Shown here: positions 31,713-42,010 of the stretch, in pieces | Numbering within the stretch: position 1 is the stretch's first letter | How the letters are laid out: every line of letters begins with the position of its first letter | Origin: an uncultured Luteimonas sp. | GTDB taxonomy: Bacteria; Pseudomonadota; Gammaproteobacteria; Xanthomonadales; Xanthomonadaceae | Direction of reading: 5' to 3' | Length of the DNA: 64,000 bases | Assembly (NCBI GenBank): GCA_938008415.1 | Contig: CALLKI010000078.1 | Location: 10,213 to 74,212 of the forward strand | The notes under the pieces: generated by a model | Database searches by the model: none | Seen by the model: the letters and a program-made list of their open reading frames with translations, nothing else | What the model was told of the DNA's origin: nothing | Program-made: the position numbers and the translations under genes

Positions 31713-32456
31713 ATGTTCCACAACCGCATCCTCCTGCCGCTGGTCCTTGCCGCCGGCATCCTCCCCGGTACCTTCGCCATGACCGCCAACGCCCAGACCC
31801 CGCATCCCGCCGCCACCGCATCGCAGGACGGCACCCTGCTGTCCGTCACCGCCAGCGCCGAGGCCAGCCGCGTGCCGGACGTGGCCACCCTGTCCGCCGG
31901 CGTGGTCACCCAGGCCACCGACGCCAACGCCGCACTGCGCGCCAACTCGCAGCAGATGGAAAAGGTGGTCGCGGCGATCCGCGCCGCCGGGATCGACGGG
32001 CGCGACATCCAGACCACCGGCATCAGCGTCCACCCGCAGTACCGCTATGCGGAGAACCAGCCGCCGGCGATCACCGGCTACCAGGCCAGCAACACCGTCA
32101 GCGTCAAGGTGCGCGACGTGGCCCGGCTGGGCGAGGTACTGGACGCGCTGGTCGCGAGCGGCGCCAACCAGGTCCACGGCCCGAACTTCGAGATCGACGA
32201 GCCGGAGGCGGTGTACGACGAGGCCCGCCAGGCCGCGTTGAAGAAGGCGCAGGCGCGCGCCGAGCTGTACGCGCGCGCCCTCGGCCTGCGCGTGCGCCGC
32301 ATCGTCAGCATCGGCGAAGGCGGCGGCTTCGCCCCGCAGCCGGTGCCGATGATGAAGGCGATGGCGATGGACGCGGCTGGCGCGGCACCGCCGGTCGCCC
32401 CGGGCGAGACCACGGTCGGCGCGACCCTCCAGGTCGTGTTCGAACTGGGCCGGTGA
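31713..32456 (+). CDS. SIMPL domain (DUF541) secreted protein
   Basis: A 247-residue periplasmic protein. A signal peptide ends near ANA-Q (residues 27-28). The mature part is the SIMPL/DUF541 fold: LLSVTASAEASRVPDVATLSAGVVTQ, then DIQTTGISVHPQYRY, ITGYQASNTVSVKVRDV, and the helix DEARQAALKKAQARAELYARALG with the terminal VFELGR. CAGGAG lies upstream of the ATG. The family includes BP26/OMP28 of Brucella and E. coli YggE, linked to oxidative stress, but no biochemical activity is established. A 53-codon ORF follows after five bases. Confidence 0.9.
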   Translation: MFHNRILLPLVLAAGILPGTFAMTANAQTPHPAATASQDGTLLSVTASAEASRVPDVATLSAGVVTQATDANAALRANSQQMEKVVAAIRAAGIDGRDIQTTGISVHPQYRYAENQPPAITGYQASNTVSVKVRDVARLGEVLDALVASGANQVHGPNFEIDEPEAVYDEARQAALKKAQARAELYARALGLRVRRIVSIGEGGGFAPQPVPMMKAMAMDAAGAAPPVAPGETTVGATLQVVFELGR

Positions 32457-32461
32457 CCGTC

Positions 32462-32623
32462 ATGCCACGCCGCCAGGAACCCGCCGACGCGCCCGGCTAC
32501 CCCGAAAAGCAGCCGCGGGATCGCGACGATGCCCGCAGGAGCGGGCCGCGGCGGCCACCCGATCCGGAGGAGGGCGGCCTCGGCCGCGACCCGGAAGACG
32601 ACGGCAAGCCCGGCGCCGGCTGA
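32462..32623 (+). CDS. Small hydrophilic protein of 53 residues
   Basis: An ATG frame of 53 codons starts five bases after the SIMPL stop and ends in TGA. The product begins MPRRQEPADAPGYPEKQPRD and is rich in Pro, Arg, Asp, Glu and Gly with no hydrophobic stretch, so it is probably disordered. About 85 percent of its codons end in G or C, in keeping with its neighbours. Closeness to the SIMPL gene suggests co-transcription. It is not a protein I recognise with certainty, and no strong ribosome site is visible. Confidence 0.45.
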   Translation: MPRRQEPADAPGYPEKQPRDRDDARRSGPRRPPDPEEGGLGRDPEDDGKPGAG

Positions 32624-32649
32624 GGCTGCGCAGCGCACGCGCCCGTCCC

Positions 32650-32674
32650 GGGGGACCGCGCCATGCGGTCCCCC
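32650..32674 (+). terminator. Perfect hairpin after small ORF
   Basis: A 10-bp perfect stem (32650-32659 with 32665-32674) with a five-base loop lies 26 bases after the small ORF. The 3' arm ends in C rather than T, so termination strength is uncertain. It separates the SIMPL unit from tonB. Confidence 0.45.
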
Positions 32675-32726
32675 GCCCTCCCCGCGACCGCCGTCGGCCG
32701 GAACGCCCGCTTCGACGTCCGTCGTA

Positions 32727-32750
32727 TTGCCCGCCGCGCGGGGCGGGCAA
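32727..32750 (+). promoter_or_regulatory. Hairpin in the tonB leader
   Basis: A 9-bp perfect stem (32727-32735 with 32742-32750, TTGCCCGCC paired to GGCGGGCAA) with a six-base loop lies about 125 bases before the tonB ATG. It could be a second terminator arm or an mRNA leader structure. No Fur-like AT-rich operator is seen nearby. Confidence 0.3.
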
Positions 32751-32876
32751 AGGATGGGGCCGCAGTCGGGTCCAGCCGGCGTTCCGGGAAGGACCGCCCA
32801 ACCCCGTTCCCGCCGCCGGAGCGTTCCCGTGCCATGCCGGGGCACCCCGCCCCGGCCCAGCCAAGGGAGGTGGATC

Positions 32877-33566
32877 ATGGTCCTGCAGCAGTCCCACGGC
32901 CGCCACGCGGCGCCTTCTTCCGCCACGGGCATCGACTTCAACCGCATCCTCGGCCTCAGCGGCACGCTGGCGCTGAACATCCTGGCGCTGGGCCTGCTGC
33001 TGGTCCCGTCGGCGCTGCCCGAACCACCGGCCATCGAACAGCCGCCACCGGGGCTGACCATCGTCGACGTGGTGCCGGTCCGGCCGAAGCCTCCGGAGCC
33101 GGCGCCCGTGGTCCAGCCGGACCGGCCACGGCCAACCCCGGCGGTGGGGCGGCCCCGGATCGAGACGCCACCGGCCGTCGAGCAGGCGGTCGTGGACGAC
33201 GGCACGCTCCCGGCCGATCCGACGGCAGGAACGGCCATCACCGCGGAAGCGGAAGCCGCGTCCGCCCCGGCTGCCGGCCCGGCGCACGGCATGCGCCTCG
33301 AATACGCCCGCACCCCGGCGCCCGCCTACCCGCCCGATGCCGCGCGCCGTGGCCTGGAGGGCGTGGTGATGCTGCAGGTGCTGGTGGACGTCGACGGCCG
33401 TCCGCTCGAGGTCCACATCCACCGCAGCAGCGGCCACCGGATCCTCGACCAGGCGGCCGCGCGCCACGTGCTGCGCCACTGGACGTTCCGGCCGGCGGTG
33501 AAGGACGGCGTGCCGGTGCAGGCCATCGGCATCGTGCCCATCGAGTTCACCCTGCGTTCCATGTGA
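32877..33566 (+). CDS. TonB family energy transducer
   Basis: TonB couples the proton-motive force via ExbBD to outer-membrane receptors. The 229-residue protein has one membrane helix near residues 25-42 (ILGLSGTLALNILALGLLLV), a proline-rich periplasmic spacer with PVRPKPPEPAP and PDRPRPTPAV (about residues 62-85), and the C-terminal TonB domain YPPDAARRGLEGVVMLQVLVD, then LDQAAARHVLRHWTFRPAVKDG. AAGGGAGGTGG just upstream fixes the ATG, although the frame is open far upstream. exbB and exbD are not adjacent, so it may be one of several TonB paralogues. Confidence 0.9.
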   Translation: MVLQQSHGRHAAPSSATGIDFNRILGLSGTLALNILALGLLLVPSALPEPPAIEQPPPGLTIVDVVPVRPKPPEPAPVVQPDRPRPTPAVGRPRIETPPAVEQAVVDDGTLPADPTAGTAITAEAEAASAPAAGPAHGMRLEYARTPAPAYPPDAARRGLEGVVMLQVLVDVDGRPLEVHIHRSSGHRILDQAAARHVLRHWTFRPAVKDGVPVQAIGIVPIEFTLRSM

Positions 33567-33622
33567 GCAAGCGCCCGGTGCCGTCCCCCCTGCGGGGCGG
33601 CCCCGGCCACCGGAGGGCACGA

Positions 33623-34093
33623 TCAGGCGCGGTGGTAGGGATGGTTGGCCAGCAGCGCCGCGGCGCGGTACAGCTGTTCGGCCAGCACCAGCCGCACCAG
33701 CATGTGCGGCAGCGTCAGCGGCCCGAGCGACCACTGCTCGTCGGCGCGCGCCAGAACTTCCGGGGCGTGCCCTTCCGGGCCGCCGACCACGAAGGCGAGG
33801 TCGCGACCCAGCCCACGCCAATGCTCCAGGCGTTGCGCCAGTTGTTCGGAGGAATACGCGCGGCCACGGCCGTCCAGCGCGACCACCCAGGCGTTCTTCG
33901 GCAGCGCGGCCAGCACGCGTGCACCCTCGTCCTGCATCGCGCGCGCGGGATCCCGGCCCTTGCCACGCAGGCCGGGCCCGATTTCCACCAGGTCCAGCGG
34001 CAGCCAGTGGGACAGCCGCTTGCGGTACTCGGCGAAGCCTTCCGCGACCCAGCCGGGCGCGCGTTCGCCGACGGCGACGAGGCGGGCCTTCAC
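33623..34093 (-). CDS. rlmH: 23S rRNA pseudouridine1915 N3-methyltransferase
   Basis: RlmH is a SPOUT methyltransferase that methylates pseudouridine 1915 in helix 69 of 23S rRNA on assembled 70S. The 156-residue protein has MKARLVAVGERAPGWV, the active Ser/Asp region WVVALDGRGRAYSSEQLA, and the SAM-binding knot FVVGGPEGHAPEVLARADEQWSLGPLTLPHMLVRLVLAEQLYRA, ending NHPYHRA. GTG is the start. It follows rsfS on the same strand as in most proteobacteria. Confidence 0.97.
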   Translation of the reverse strand: MKARLVAVGERAPGWVAEGFAEYRKRLSHWLPLDLVEIGPGLRGKGRDPARAMQDEGARVLAALPKNAWVVALDGRGRAYSSEQLAQRLEHWRGLGRDLAFVVGGPEGHAPEVLARADEQWSLGPLTLPHMLVRLVLAEQLYRAAALLANHPYHRA

Positions 34094-34112
34094 GCCGCGC
34101 CCCCGGCCGCGC

Positions 34113-34535
34113 CTAGCGTTCCGCGGCGGCGGCCCCTGCGCCGGCCTCCTCCGGCGGCTGGTCGCCGACCGTCCACAGCCGCTCCAGCGCGTAGAACTCG
34201 CGCACGCGCGGCAGCATGACGTGCACGACCACGTCGCCGAGGTCCACCAGCACCCATTCGGCCTCGCGCTCGCCCTCCACGCCGAGGGGCTGGTAATCGA
34301 GCGTCTTGACGTCCTTGATCACCTCGTCGGCGATCGACTTCACGTGCCGCGTGGAGGTGCCCGACGCGATCACCATGTAGTCGCAGACGCTGGTCTTGCC
34401 ACGCACGTCGATGCGCACGACATCCCTGGCCTTGAGGTTGTCGAGGGCGTTGTGGACCGTGTCGAGCAGAAGGTCGGCGGAAGGAACCGGATCGGGGATC
34501 CGGGTCTTGATGACTTGCGCGGTTGTGCTGGTCAA
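34113..34535 (-). CDS. rsfS: Ribosomal silencing factor RsfS
   Basis: RsfS binds L14 and blocks subunit joining during starvation. The 140-residue protein contains ALDNLKARDVVRIDVRGKTSVCDYMVIASGTSTRHVKSIADEV (about residues 29-71) and the end EWVLVDLGDVVVHVMLPRVREFYALERLW, both diagnostic. The nearest start in frame is TTG at 34535, giving MTSTTAQVIKTRIP; this agrees with a TATAAT box at 34571-34566 that would start transcription just upstream. No strong Shine-Dalgarno is visible. Confidence 0.94.
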   Translation of the reverse strand: MTSTTAQVIKTRIPDPVPSADLLLDTVHNALDNLKARDVVRIDVRGKTSVCDYMVIASGTSTRHVKSIADEVIKDVKTLDYQPLGVEGEREAEWVLVDLGDVVVHVMLPRVREFYALERLWTVGDQPPEEAGAGAAAAER

Positions 34536-34565
34536 AGGCGTGATGTTCCCGGGATTGCGGGGCGG

Positions 34566-34571
34566 ATTATA
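34566..34571 (-). promoter_or_regulatory. Perfect TATAAT overlapping the nadD stop codon
   Basis: Read on the minus strand, TATAAT contains the nadD TAA stop and lies about 30 bases before the rsfS TTG start. Transcription would begin near 34559, giving rsfS-rlmH its own promoter inside the leuS-rlmH run. No clear -35 box was found. Confidence 0.55.
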
Positions 34572-35259
34572 GCGGAGGCGGGGCCGGCGACCCCGTGGAG
34601 GGCCCCGCGCCATAGAGCCCTTCGCGGCGGATGTAGGCGGCGACCGCGGGGGGGACCAGCGCTTCCCAGGGCTCGCCCGCGGCGATGCTGCGCCGGACCT
34701 CGGTGGCCGAGCCCGGGTGCAGCGGCTGCCCCAGCCGGTAGACAAGGCCTGCCGGGGCCGCGCGCAGTTCGCGCGGATCGCCGGTCCAGCGCCCGCGCAG
34801 GGCCTGCTCCAGTTCCGGCGGCAGGGGGCCGTCGAGTGGGCAACCCGGGCGCCCGGCCACCACGAAGTGCGCCAACCTGAACAGGGTCCGCCACTCGCGC
34901 CAGGTCGGCAGGCCGAGCAGGCTGTCCGCGCCGACCAGCAGCGCCAGCGGCGCGGCTTCGCCGTACTCGGCGCGCAGCTCGCGCAGCGTGTCCACGGTGT
35001 AGGACGGGGCGTCGGGCCTGAGCGCCGCGCGGCGCAGCTCGCGCAGGTCCACGCGCAGGCCGTCCTCGCCCGCCAGCGCCAGATCCAGCATCCGCGCGCG
35101 GTGCGCGGCGTCCGCGCCGGGCGGCGCACGGTGCGGCGGGTCGGCCGCGGGCACCAGGCGGACGTCGCAGCGCAGGGCGTCGCGCGCGGCGCGCGCGATG
35201 GCGAGGTGCCCGAGGTGGACCGGGTCGAAGGTGCCGCCGTAGAACACCCGCAGCTTCAC
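34567..35259 (-). CDS. nadD: Nicotinate-nucleotide adenylyltransferase
   Basis: NadD makes deamido-NAD from nicotinate mononucleotide and ATP. The 230-residue protein has the nucleotidyltransferase motif FYGGTFDPVHLGHLAIA (residues 6-22, with the HxGH set), VPAADPPHR, SYTVDTLRELRAEYG and LLVGADSLLGLPTWREW. The second ATP-site motif reads GSATEVRRSIAAG where ISSTxIR is usual, a mild variant. GTG start overlaps the holA stop (GTGA). Confidence 0.94.
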   Translation of the reverse strand: MKLRVFYGGTFDPVHLGHLAIARAARDALRCDVRLVPAADPPHRAPPGADAAHRARMLDLALAGEDGLRVDLRELRRAALRPDAPSYTVDTLRELRAEYGEAAPLALLVGADSLLGLPTWREWRTLFRLAHFVVAGRPGCPLDGPLPPELEQALRGRWTGDPRELRAAPAGLVYRLGQPLHPGSATEVRRSIAAGEPWEALVPPAVAAYIRREGLYGAGPSTGSPAPPPL

Positions 35260-36302
35260 GACACCAGCAGACGCGAAGCCTTCGGCGCCGCCACCGCGAG
35301 CAGCAGGCGCTCCAGCAGCAGCCACGCGTCGGCGGACTCCTCGCCGGCGCGGACCCGGCCCTTGGCCACGCGGTCCACCCGCCCGGCCTCGGCCACCAGC
35401 CGTTCCCATTGCGCCGCCGAATGCCGCGACAGCGCGCGGCGGTACACCGCCTGCTTGGATTCCCACACGCGCTGCGCGCGGAACTCCGCGGCGATGTTGC
35501 CGCCGCGCTCGTGCACGCGGGCCAGCGCCGCGACCCGTTGCAGTTCCATCACCACCATGCCCATCAGCGCCGGCACCGCCTCGCCCTCGGCGCGCAGGCC
35601 GGCGAGCATGCGCGAAACCTGCCCGGCGTTGCCGTTGAGCGCGGCGTCCACCAGCCGGAACACGTCGTAGCGCGCGGAATCGGCGACCAGCGCCTCCATC
35701 CGCGCCACGTCCACCACTTCGCCGCCGGCGAGCAGGGCGAGCTTGTCGATCTCCTGCGCGGCGGCGAGCAGGTTGCCCTCGACGCGCTCGGCCAGCCGCA
35801 GCACGGCATCGCGGCCGGCACGCACGCCGCGGCTGCGCATGCGCGCCTCGATCCAGCCCGGCAGTTCGTGCGGCTTGACCTGCCAGGCGATGGCGACCAC
35901 GCCGATCCGGCCGATGGCCTCGCTCCACCGGCCGGCGTGCTTGTTGCTCCACTCGTCGGCGGTGACCAGCAGGACCACGTCCGGCGGCGGGTCGTCGCAG
36001 AACGACTGGATGACCTCGCTGCCCTCCTTGCCCGGCCTGCCCGATGGCAGCCGGATCTCGACCAGGCGCCGCGCGCTGAACAGGCCCGGCGCGCCGAAGC
36101 TGGCGGCCACCTGGTTCCAGTCGAAGTCGCGCTCCCCGGCGTGGAACACCTCGCGCTCGGACGCGCCCTGCGCACGCGCGGCGGCGCGCACCGCGTCGGC
36201 GGCCTCCTGCACGCGCAGCACTTCCGGCCCGGCCACCAGGCAGGCGGGGGGCAGGACGCCCTCGCCGCACTGTGCCGCCAGCCGTTCGGGGGTCAGATCC
36301 AT
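35256..36302 (-). CDS. holA: DNA polymerase III delta subunit
   Basis: HolA is the clamp-loader subunit that opens the beta clamp. The 348-residue protein shows the AAA+-like but non-ATPase layout: LVAGPEVLRVQEAADAVRAAA (about residues 21-41), FSARRLVEIRLPSG, CDDPPPDVVLLVTAD, HELPGWIEARMRSRG, and AVLRLAERVEGNLLAAAQEIDKLALLAGG, all typical. ATG 36302 gives the normal length. It sits between lptE and nadD, the conserved order. Confidence 0.95.
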   Translation of the reverse strand: MDLTPERLAAQCGEGVLPPACLVAGPEVLRVQEAADAVRAAARAQGASEREVFHAGERDFDWNQVAASFGAPGLFSARRLVEIRLPSGRPGKEGSEVIQSFCDDPPPDVVLLVTADEWSNKHAGRWSEAIGRIGVVAIAWQVKPHELPGWIEARMRSRGVRAGRDAVLRLAERVEGNLLAAAQEIDKLALLAGGEVVDVARMEALVADSARYDVFRLVDAALNGNAGQVSRMLAGLRAEGEAVPALMGMVVMELQRVAALARVHERGGNIAAEFRAQRVWESKQAVYRRALSRHSAAQWERLVAEAGRVDRVAKGRVRAGEESADAWLLLERLLLAVAAPKASRLLVS

Positions 36303-36321
36303 CCGCGGCGCCAGCCCCGGT

Positions 36322-36837
36322 TCATCGCGCGGCGCGCGGCTCCCGCGAGGCCGCATCGATCCGGCGCAGGATCGCGGAGACCATCTCGCGCTGCATCTCG
36401 CGCACGAGCAGCTCGCGTTCGGTGTCGGCGCCGGTGGTCTCGGTGGGCGAGGAGACGTAGTCGCGGGACATCTCCACCGCCTGCTGCGGGACGACCTCGT
36501 CGCCGTCGGCGTCGGTGAGCGAGAACACCACCGCGTACAGGAGCGTGTACTCCTGCGCGCGGCCGAACTGGTCGATGCTCAACGGGCGTGAGGCCCAGCG
36601 CTCCGAACGGATGTTGAGGGTGGCCACCCGGCGGCGCTCATCGGCGGGCACCACCTTCGCCCCCGCGTGCTCGAGCGCGCGCCCGAGCGATTGCGCCAGC
36701 GGGCTGTAGGGATCCCGCGTGGACACGCGCACCTCCTCCAGGCCCGACGGCAACGCCAGCGCCCCACGCAGGTGGAAGCCGCAGGCCGCCAGGGCAAGGG
36801 GAAGGAGGACGGCGAGGATCCTGGGAAACCGTTTCAT
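36322..36837 (-). CDS. lptE: LPS assembly lipoprotein LptE
   Basis: LptE plugs the LptD barrel and helps place LPS on the cell surface. The 171-residue precursor has a lipoprotein signal MKRFPRILAVLLPLALAAC with the lipobox Cys at residue 19, followed by GFHLRGALALPSGLEEVRV, the family start. The C-terminal helix LVREMQREMVSAILRRID is present. The open frame reaches further upstream, but the Met at 36837 begins a proper signal peptide. Located directly after leuS, as in E. coli. Confidence 0.94.
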   Translation of the reverse strand: MKRFPRILAVLLPLALAACGFHLRGALALPSGLEEVRVSTRDPYSPLAQSLGRALEHAGAKVVPADERRRVATLNIRSERWASRPLSIDQFGRAQEYTLLYAVVFSLTDADGDEVVPQQAVEMSRDYVSSPTETTGADTERELLVREMQREMVSAILRRIDAASREPRAAR

Positions 36838-36892
36838 GCGCGCAGTCTGGCCGAGCCCGCGCGGGCGGGCAAGCCGCCCGCCGCGCCGGCGT

Positions 36893-39664
<2,772 letters not shown>

Positions 39665-39708
39665 CTACCGCAGCGCAGCATCGGCCGCCATGCGCGGCGG
39701 CCAGCGGC

Positions 39709-39714
39709 TATGAT
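39709..39714 (+). promoter_or_regulatory. -10 box of amidohydrolase gene
   Basis: TATGAT (5 of 6) lies 26 bases before the amidohydrolase ATG in the 109-base divergent gap with leuS. A -35 hexamer is not evident. Confidence 0.5.
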
Positions 39715-39740
39715 CCGGCTTCCATCCCCGGGGAGACACC

Positions 39741-41033
39741 ATGCGCAAGACCGCCATCCTGCTGTTGCTGGGCGCCGCCCTGCCCGCCACCGCCGCCGAG
39801 ACGGTGGCCCTGCACTGCGGCCAGCTGTTCGAAGCCCGTTCCGGCCGCGTGCTGGGCGAGCACACCATCCTGGTCGAGGATGGCCGCATCCGTTCGGTGC
39901 AACCGGGCCGCGCCGCGCCGCCCGAAGGCGCCCGCACGATCGGGCTCGACGGCCACACCTGCCTGCCCGGCTGGACCGACCTGCACGTGCACCTGGGCAG
40001 CCAGTCGGGCCCGGCGAGCTATTCCGAGGGCTTCCGCCTCGACCCGGTGGACTACGCCTTCCGCGCCGTGGGCTACGCCCGCAAGACCCTGCTGGCCGGC
40101 TTCACCAGCGTGCGCGACCTCGGCGGCGAGGTCAGCCTGCACCTGCGCGACGCGATCAACCAGGGCCTGGTCGAGGGGCCGCGCATCTTCGCCGCCGGCA
40201 AGTCCATCGCCACCACCGGCGGCCACGGCGACCCGACCAACGGCTGGAACTCCATGCTCTCCCACCTGGTGGGCCCGCCCGGCCCCACCGAAGGCGTCAT
40301 CAACTCGGTGGACGAGGCGCGCCAGGCGGTCCGCCAGCGCTACAAGGACGGCAGTGACGTGATCAAGATCACCGCCACCGGCGGCGTGCTGTCCTACGCC
40401 AGGTCCGGCGACGCGCCCCAGTTCACCGTGGACGAGGTCAGGGCCGTGGTCGAGACCGCGCGCGACTACGGCTACCGCGTCGCCGCGCACGCCCACGGCA
40501 CCGAGGGCATGAAGCGCGCGGTCCTGGCCGGCGTGACCAGCATCGAGCACGGCACCCACATGACCGACGAGGTGATGCGGCTGATGAAGCAGCACGGCAC
40601 CTGGTACGTGCCGACGATCTACGCCGGCCGCTTCGTCGCCGACAAGGCGAAGGAGCCGGGCTACTTCCCCGAGATCGTGCGCCCGAAGGCGGCGACGATC
40701 GGCGCGAAGATCCAGGACACCGCGGCGCGCGCCTACCGCGCGGGCGTGAAGATCGCCTTCGGCACCGACCAGGGCGTCGGCCCGCACGGCGACAACGCCC
40801 GCGAGTTCATCTACATGGTCGAGGCCGGCATCCCGCCCGCCTACGCGCTGCAGGCGGCCACCATCCACGCCGCCGACGTGCTGGGCGTGGACGACCAGGG
40901 CGTGATCGAGGAAGGCAAGCGCGCCGACATCATCGCCCTGCCCGGTGACCCGGTGGCCGACATCAACGCGGTGATGCACGTGGACTTCGTGATGAAGGAC
41001 GGCAAGGTCTACCGCCAGCCGGAAGCGCCGTGA
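39741..41033 (+). CDS. Secreted metal-dependent amidohydrolase (dipeptidase-like)
   Basis: A 430-residue amidohydrolase-superfamily enzyme with a signal peptide ([19 protein letters not shown], residues 1-19). Metal ligands are all present: HVH at 82-84, the carboxylatable Lys in [10 protein letters not shown], His in [10 protein letters not shown], His in TSIEHGTH, and Asp in [10 protein letters not shown]. This arrangement and the [10 protein letters not shown] loop resemble the binuclear Xaa-Pro/Xaa-Arg dipeptidases (imidazolonepropionase-like branch) characterised from Caulobacter and environmental samples, so a peptide substrate is likely; this is inference. Its stop overlaps the GTG of the SemiSWEET gene. 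Confidence 0.9.
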   Translation: MRKTAILLLLGAALPATAAETVALHCGQLFEARSGRVLGEHTILVEDGRIRSVQPGRAAPPEGARTIGLDGHTCLPGWTDLHVHLGSQSGPASYSEGFRLDPVDYAFRAVGYARKTLLAGFTSVRDLGGEVSLHLRDAINQGLVEGPRIFAAGKSIATTGGHGDPTNGWNSMLSHLVGPPGPTEGVINSVDEARQAVRQRYKDGSDVIKITATGGVLSYARSGDAPQFTVDEVRAVVETARDYGYRVAAHAHGTEGMKRAVLAGVTSIEHGTHMTDEVMRLMKQHGTWYVPTIYAGRFVADKAKEPGYFPEIVRPKAATIGAKIQDTAARAYRAGVKIAFGTDQGVGPHGDNAREFIYMVEAGIPPAYALQAATIHAADVLGVDDQGVIEEGKRADIIALPGDPVADINAVMHVDFVMKDGKVYRQPEAP

Positions 41034-41281
41034 GCCACGAGTGGATGGGCTACGTCGCGGCGACGCTGACCACGGTGGCCTTCGTGCCGCAGGCGCTGAA
41101 GACCATCCGCAGCCGCGACACCTCCGGCATCTCGCTGGCGATGTACGTGGTGTTCACCATCGGCATCGCGTTCTGGTTCGGCTACGGCATCGTGCTCGGC
41201 TCGTGGCCCATGATCGTGTCCAACGCGATCACCTTCGTGCTGGCGGCGGTGATCCTCGCCCTCAAGCTGCGCCACGGCTGA
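41030..41281 (+). CDS. SemiSWEET sugar transporter
   Basis: An 83-residue protein with three hydrophobic segments (about residues 5-22, 37-57, 61-80), the size and topology of bacterial SemiSWEETs, which dimerise to move mono- or disaccharides across the inner membrane. The PQ-loop motif is in [19 protein letters not shown] (residues 17-35), the key family signature. The GTG start overlaps the amidohydrolase stop as GTGA, so translation is coupled. Its last 20 bases overlap the convergent DUF998 gene. Confidence 0.9.
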   Translation: MSHEWMGYVAATLTTVAFVPQALKTIRSRDTSGISLAMYVVFTIGIAFWFGYGIVLGSWPMIVSNAITFVLAAVILALKLRHG

Positions 41282-41834
41282 CCGCCGTGGCGTGGCAGAA
41301 CCACCCGAACCACGCGGCACAGGCGAGCCGCTGCGCGATGCCGCCGGGGATCCCCCCGGCGGCGAACAGCGAGCATGCCAGCACTGCGGCCACGGCCACG
41401 GCGGCCACGGCCAGGCCACGCCTTCCCCGCGCGCCGGCGGCGAACGCCGGCGCGCCGGCCGCGAATGCGATCCACCACGCCATCCACGCCGAGGCGTGCA
41501 GGCGGCTGCCGCCCTCGTCGTAGCCCAGCGGGTCCAGCGGCAGCAGGCCCTGCGCGGCGAATGCAAGCGCCGAGAGCGCGAGCAGGTTCGCGCCGATCCG
41601 CGCCATCCAGCCCGCGCCGGACGGCAACGACGCGCGCAGGTCCAGTGACGCCAGGACCAGCAGCGCGCCGGGCAGCACGAACACCAGGGCATTGAACAGC
41701 CGGGCCCCGGCCACGCCGCTCATGCCGGCCAGGGCCACCGGATGCGACACGTGCGAGAAGCCGGCGACCTGCGCGCCCAGCGCCAGCAATGCGCACGCCC
41801 AGACCAGCAGCGCGATCCATGCCGCCCGGTTCAC
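41262..41834 (-). CDS. DUF998 membrane protein
   Basis: A 190-residue protein with about six hydrophobic segments (MNRAAWIALLVWACALLALG, then LFNALVFVLPGALLVLASL, and others). The pattern FSHVSHPVALAGM, then LLPLDP and DEGGSRLHASAWMAWWIAF matches the DUF998 integral-membrane family. The GTG at 41834 gives the conventional start. Function is unknown. It converges on the SemiSWEET gene with a 20-base overlap of coding sequence. Confidence 0.72.
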   Translation of the reverse strand: MNRAAWIALLVWACALLALGAQVAGFSHVSHPVALAGMSGVAGARLFNALVFVLPGALLVLASLDLRASLPSGAGWMARIGANLLALSALAFAAQGLLPLDPLGYDEGGSRLHASAWMAWWIAFAAGAPAFAAGARGRRGLAVAAVAVAAVLACSLFAAGGIPGGIAQRLACAAWFGWFCHATAVSRGAA

Positions 41835-41883
41835 GGCGATGCCCCGGCCTGTTGCATTGCGGCGCCTCCTTCCCGGCCCGATG

Positions 41884-41889
41884 TAAACT
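41884..41889 (+). promoter_or_regulatory. -10-like box of cnoX-like gene
   Basis: TAAACT lies in an unusually AT-rich patch (41880-41912) 121 bases before the cnoX-like ATG. The same word precedes accA and xseB. A -35 element is not clear, and the long leader holds no hairpin I can define. Confidence 0.35.
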
Positions 41890-42010
41890 GCCTTGCAGAC
41901 CGTTTTTACACCCGGACCCGCATCCGGCGCCAAGCGATGGCCGGCACCCGGCTTGGAATCGCCATCCGCCGCCGCCATCTTCCCCCGCACCCCACACCGG
42001 AACCCCGCAC

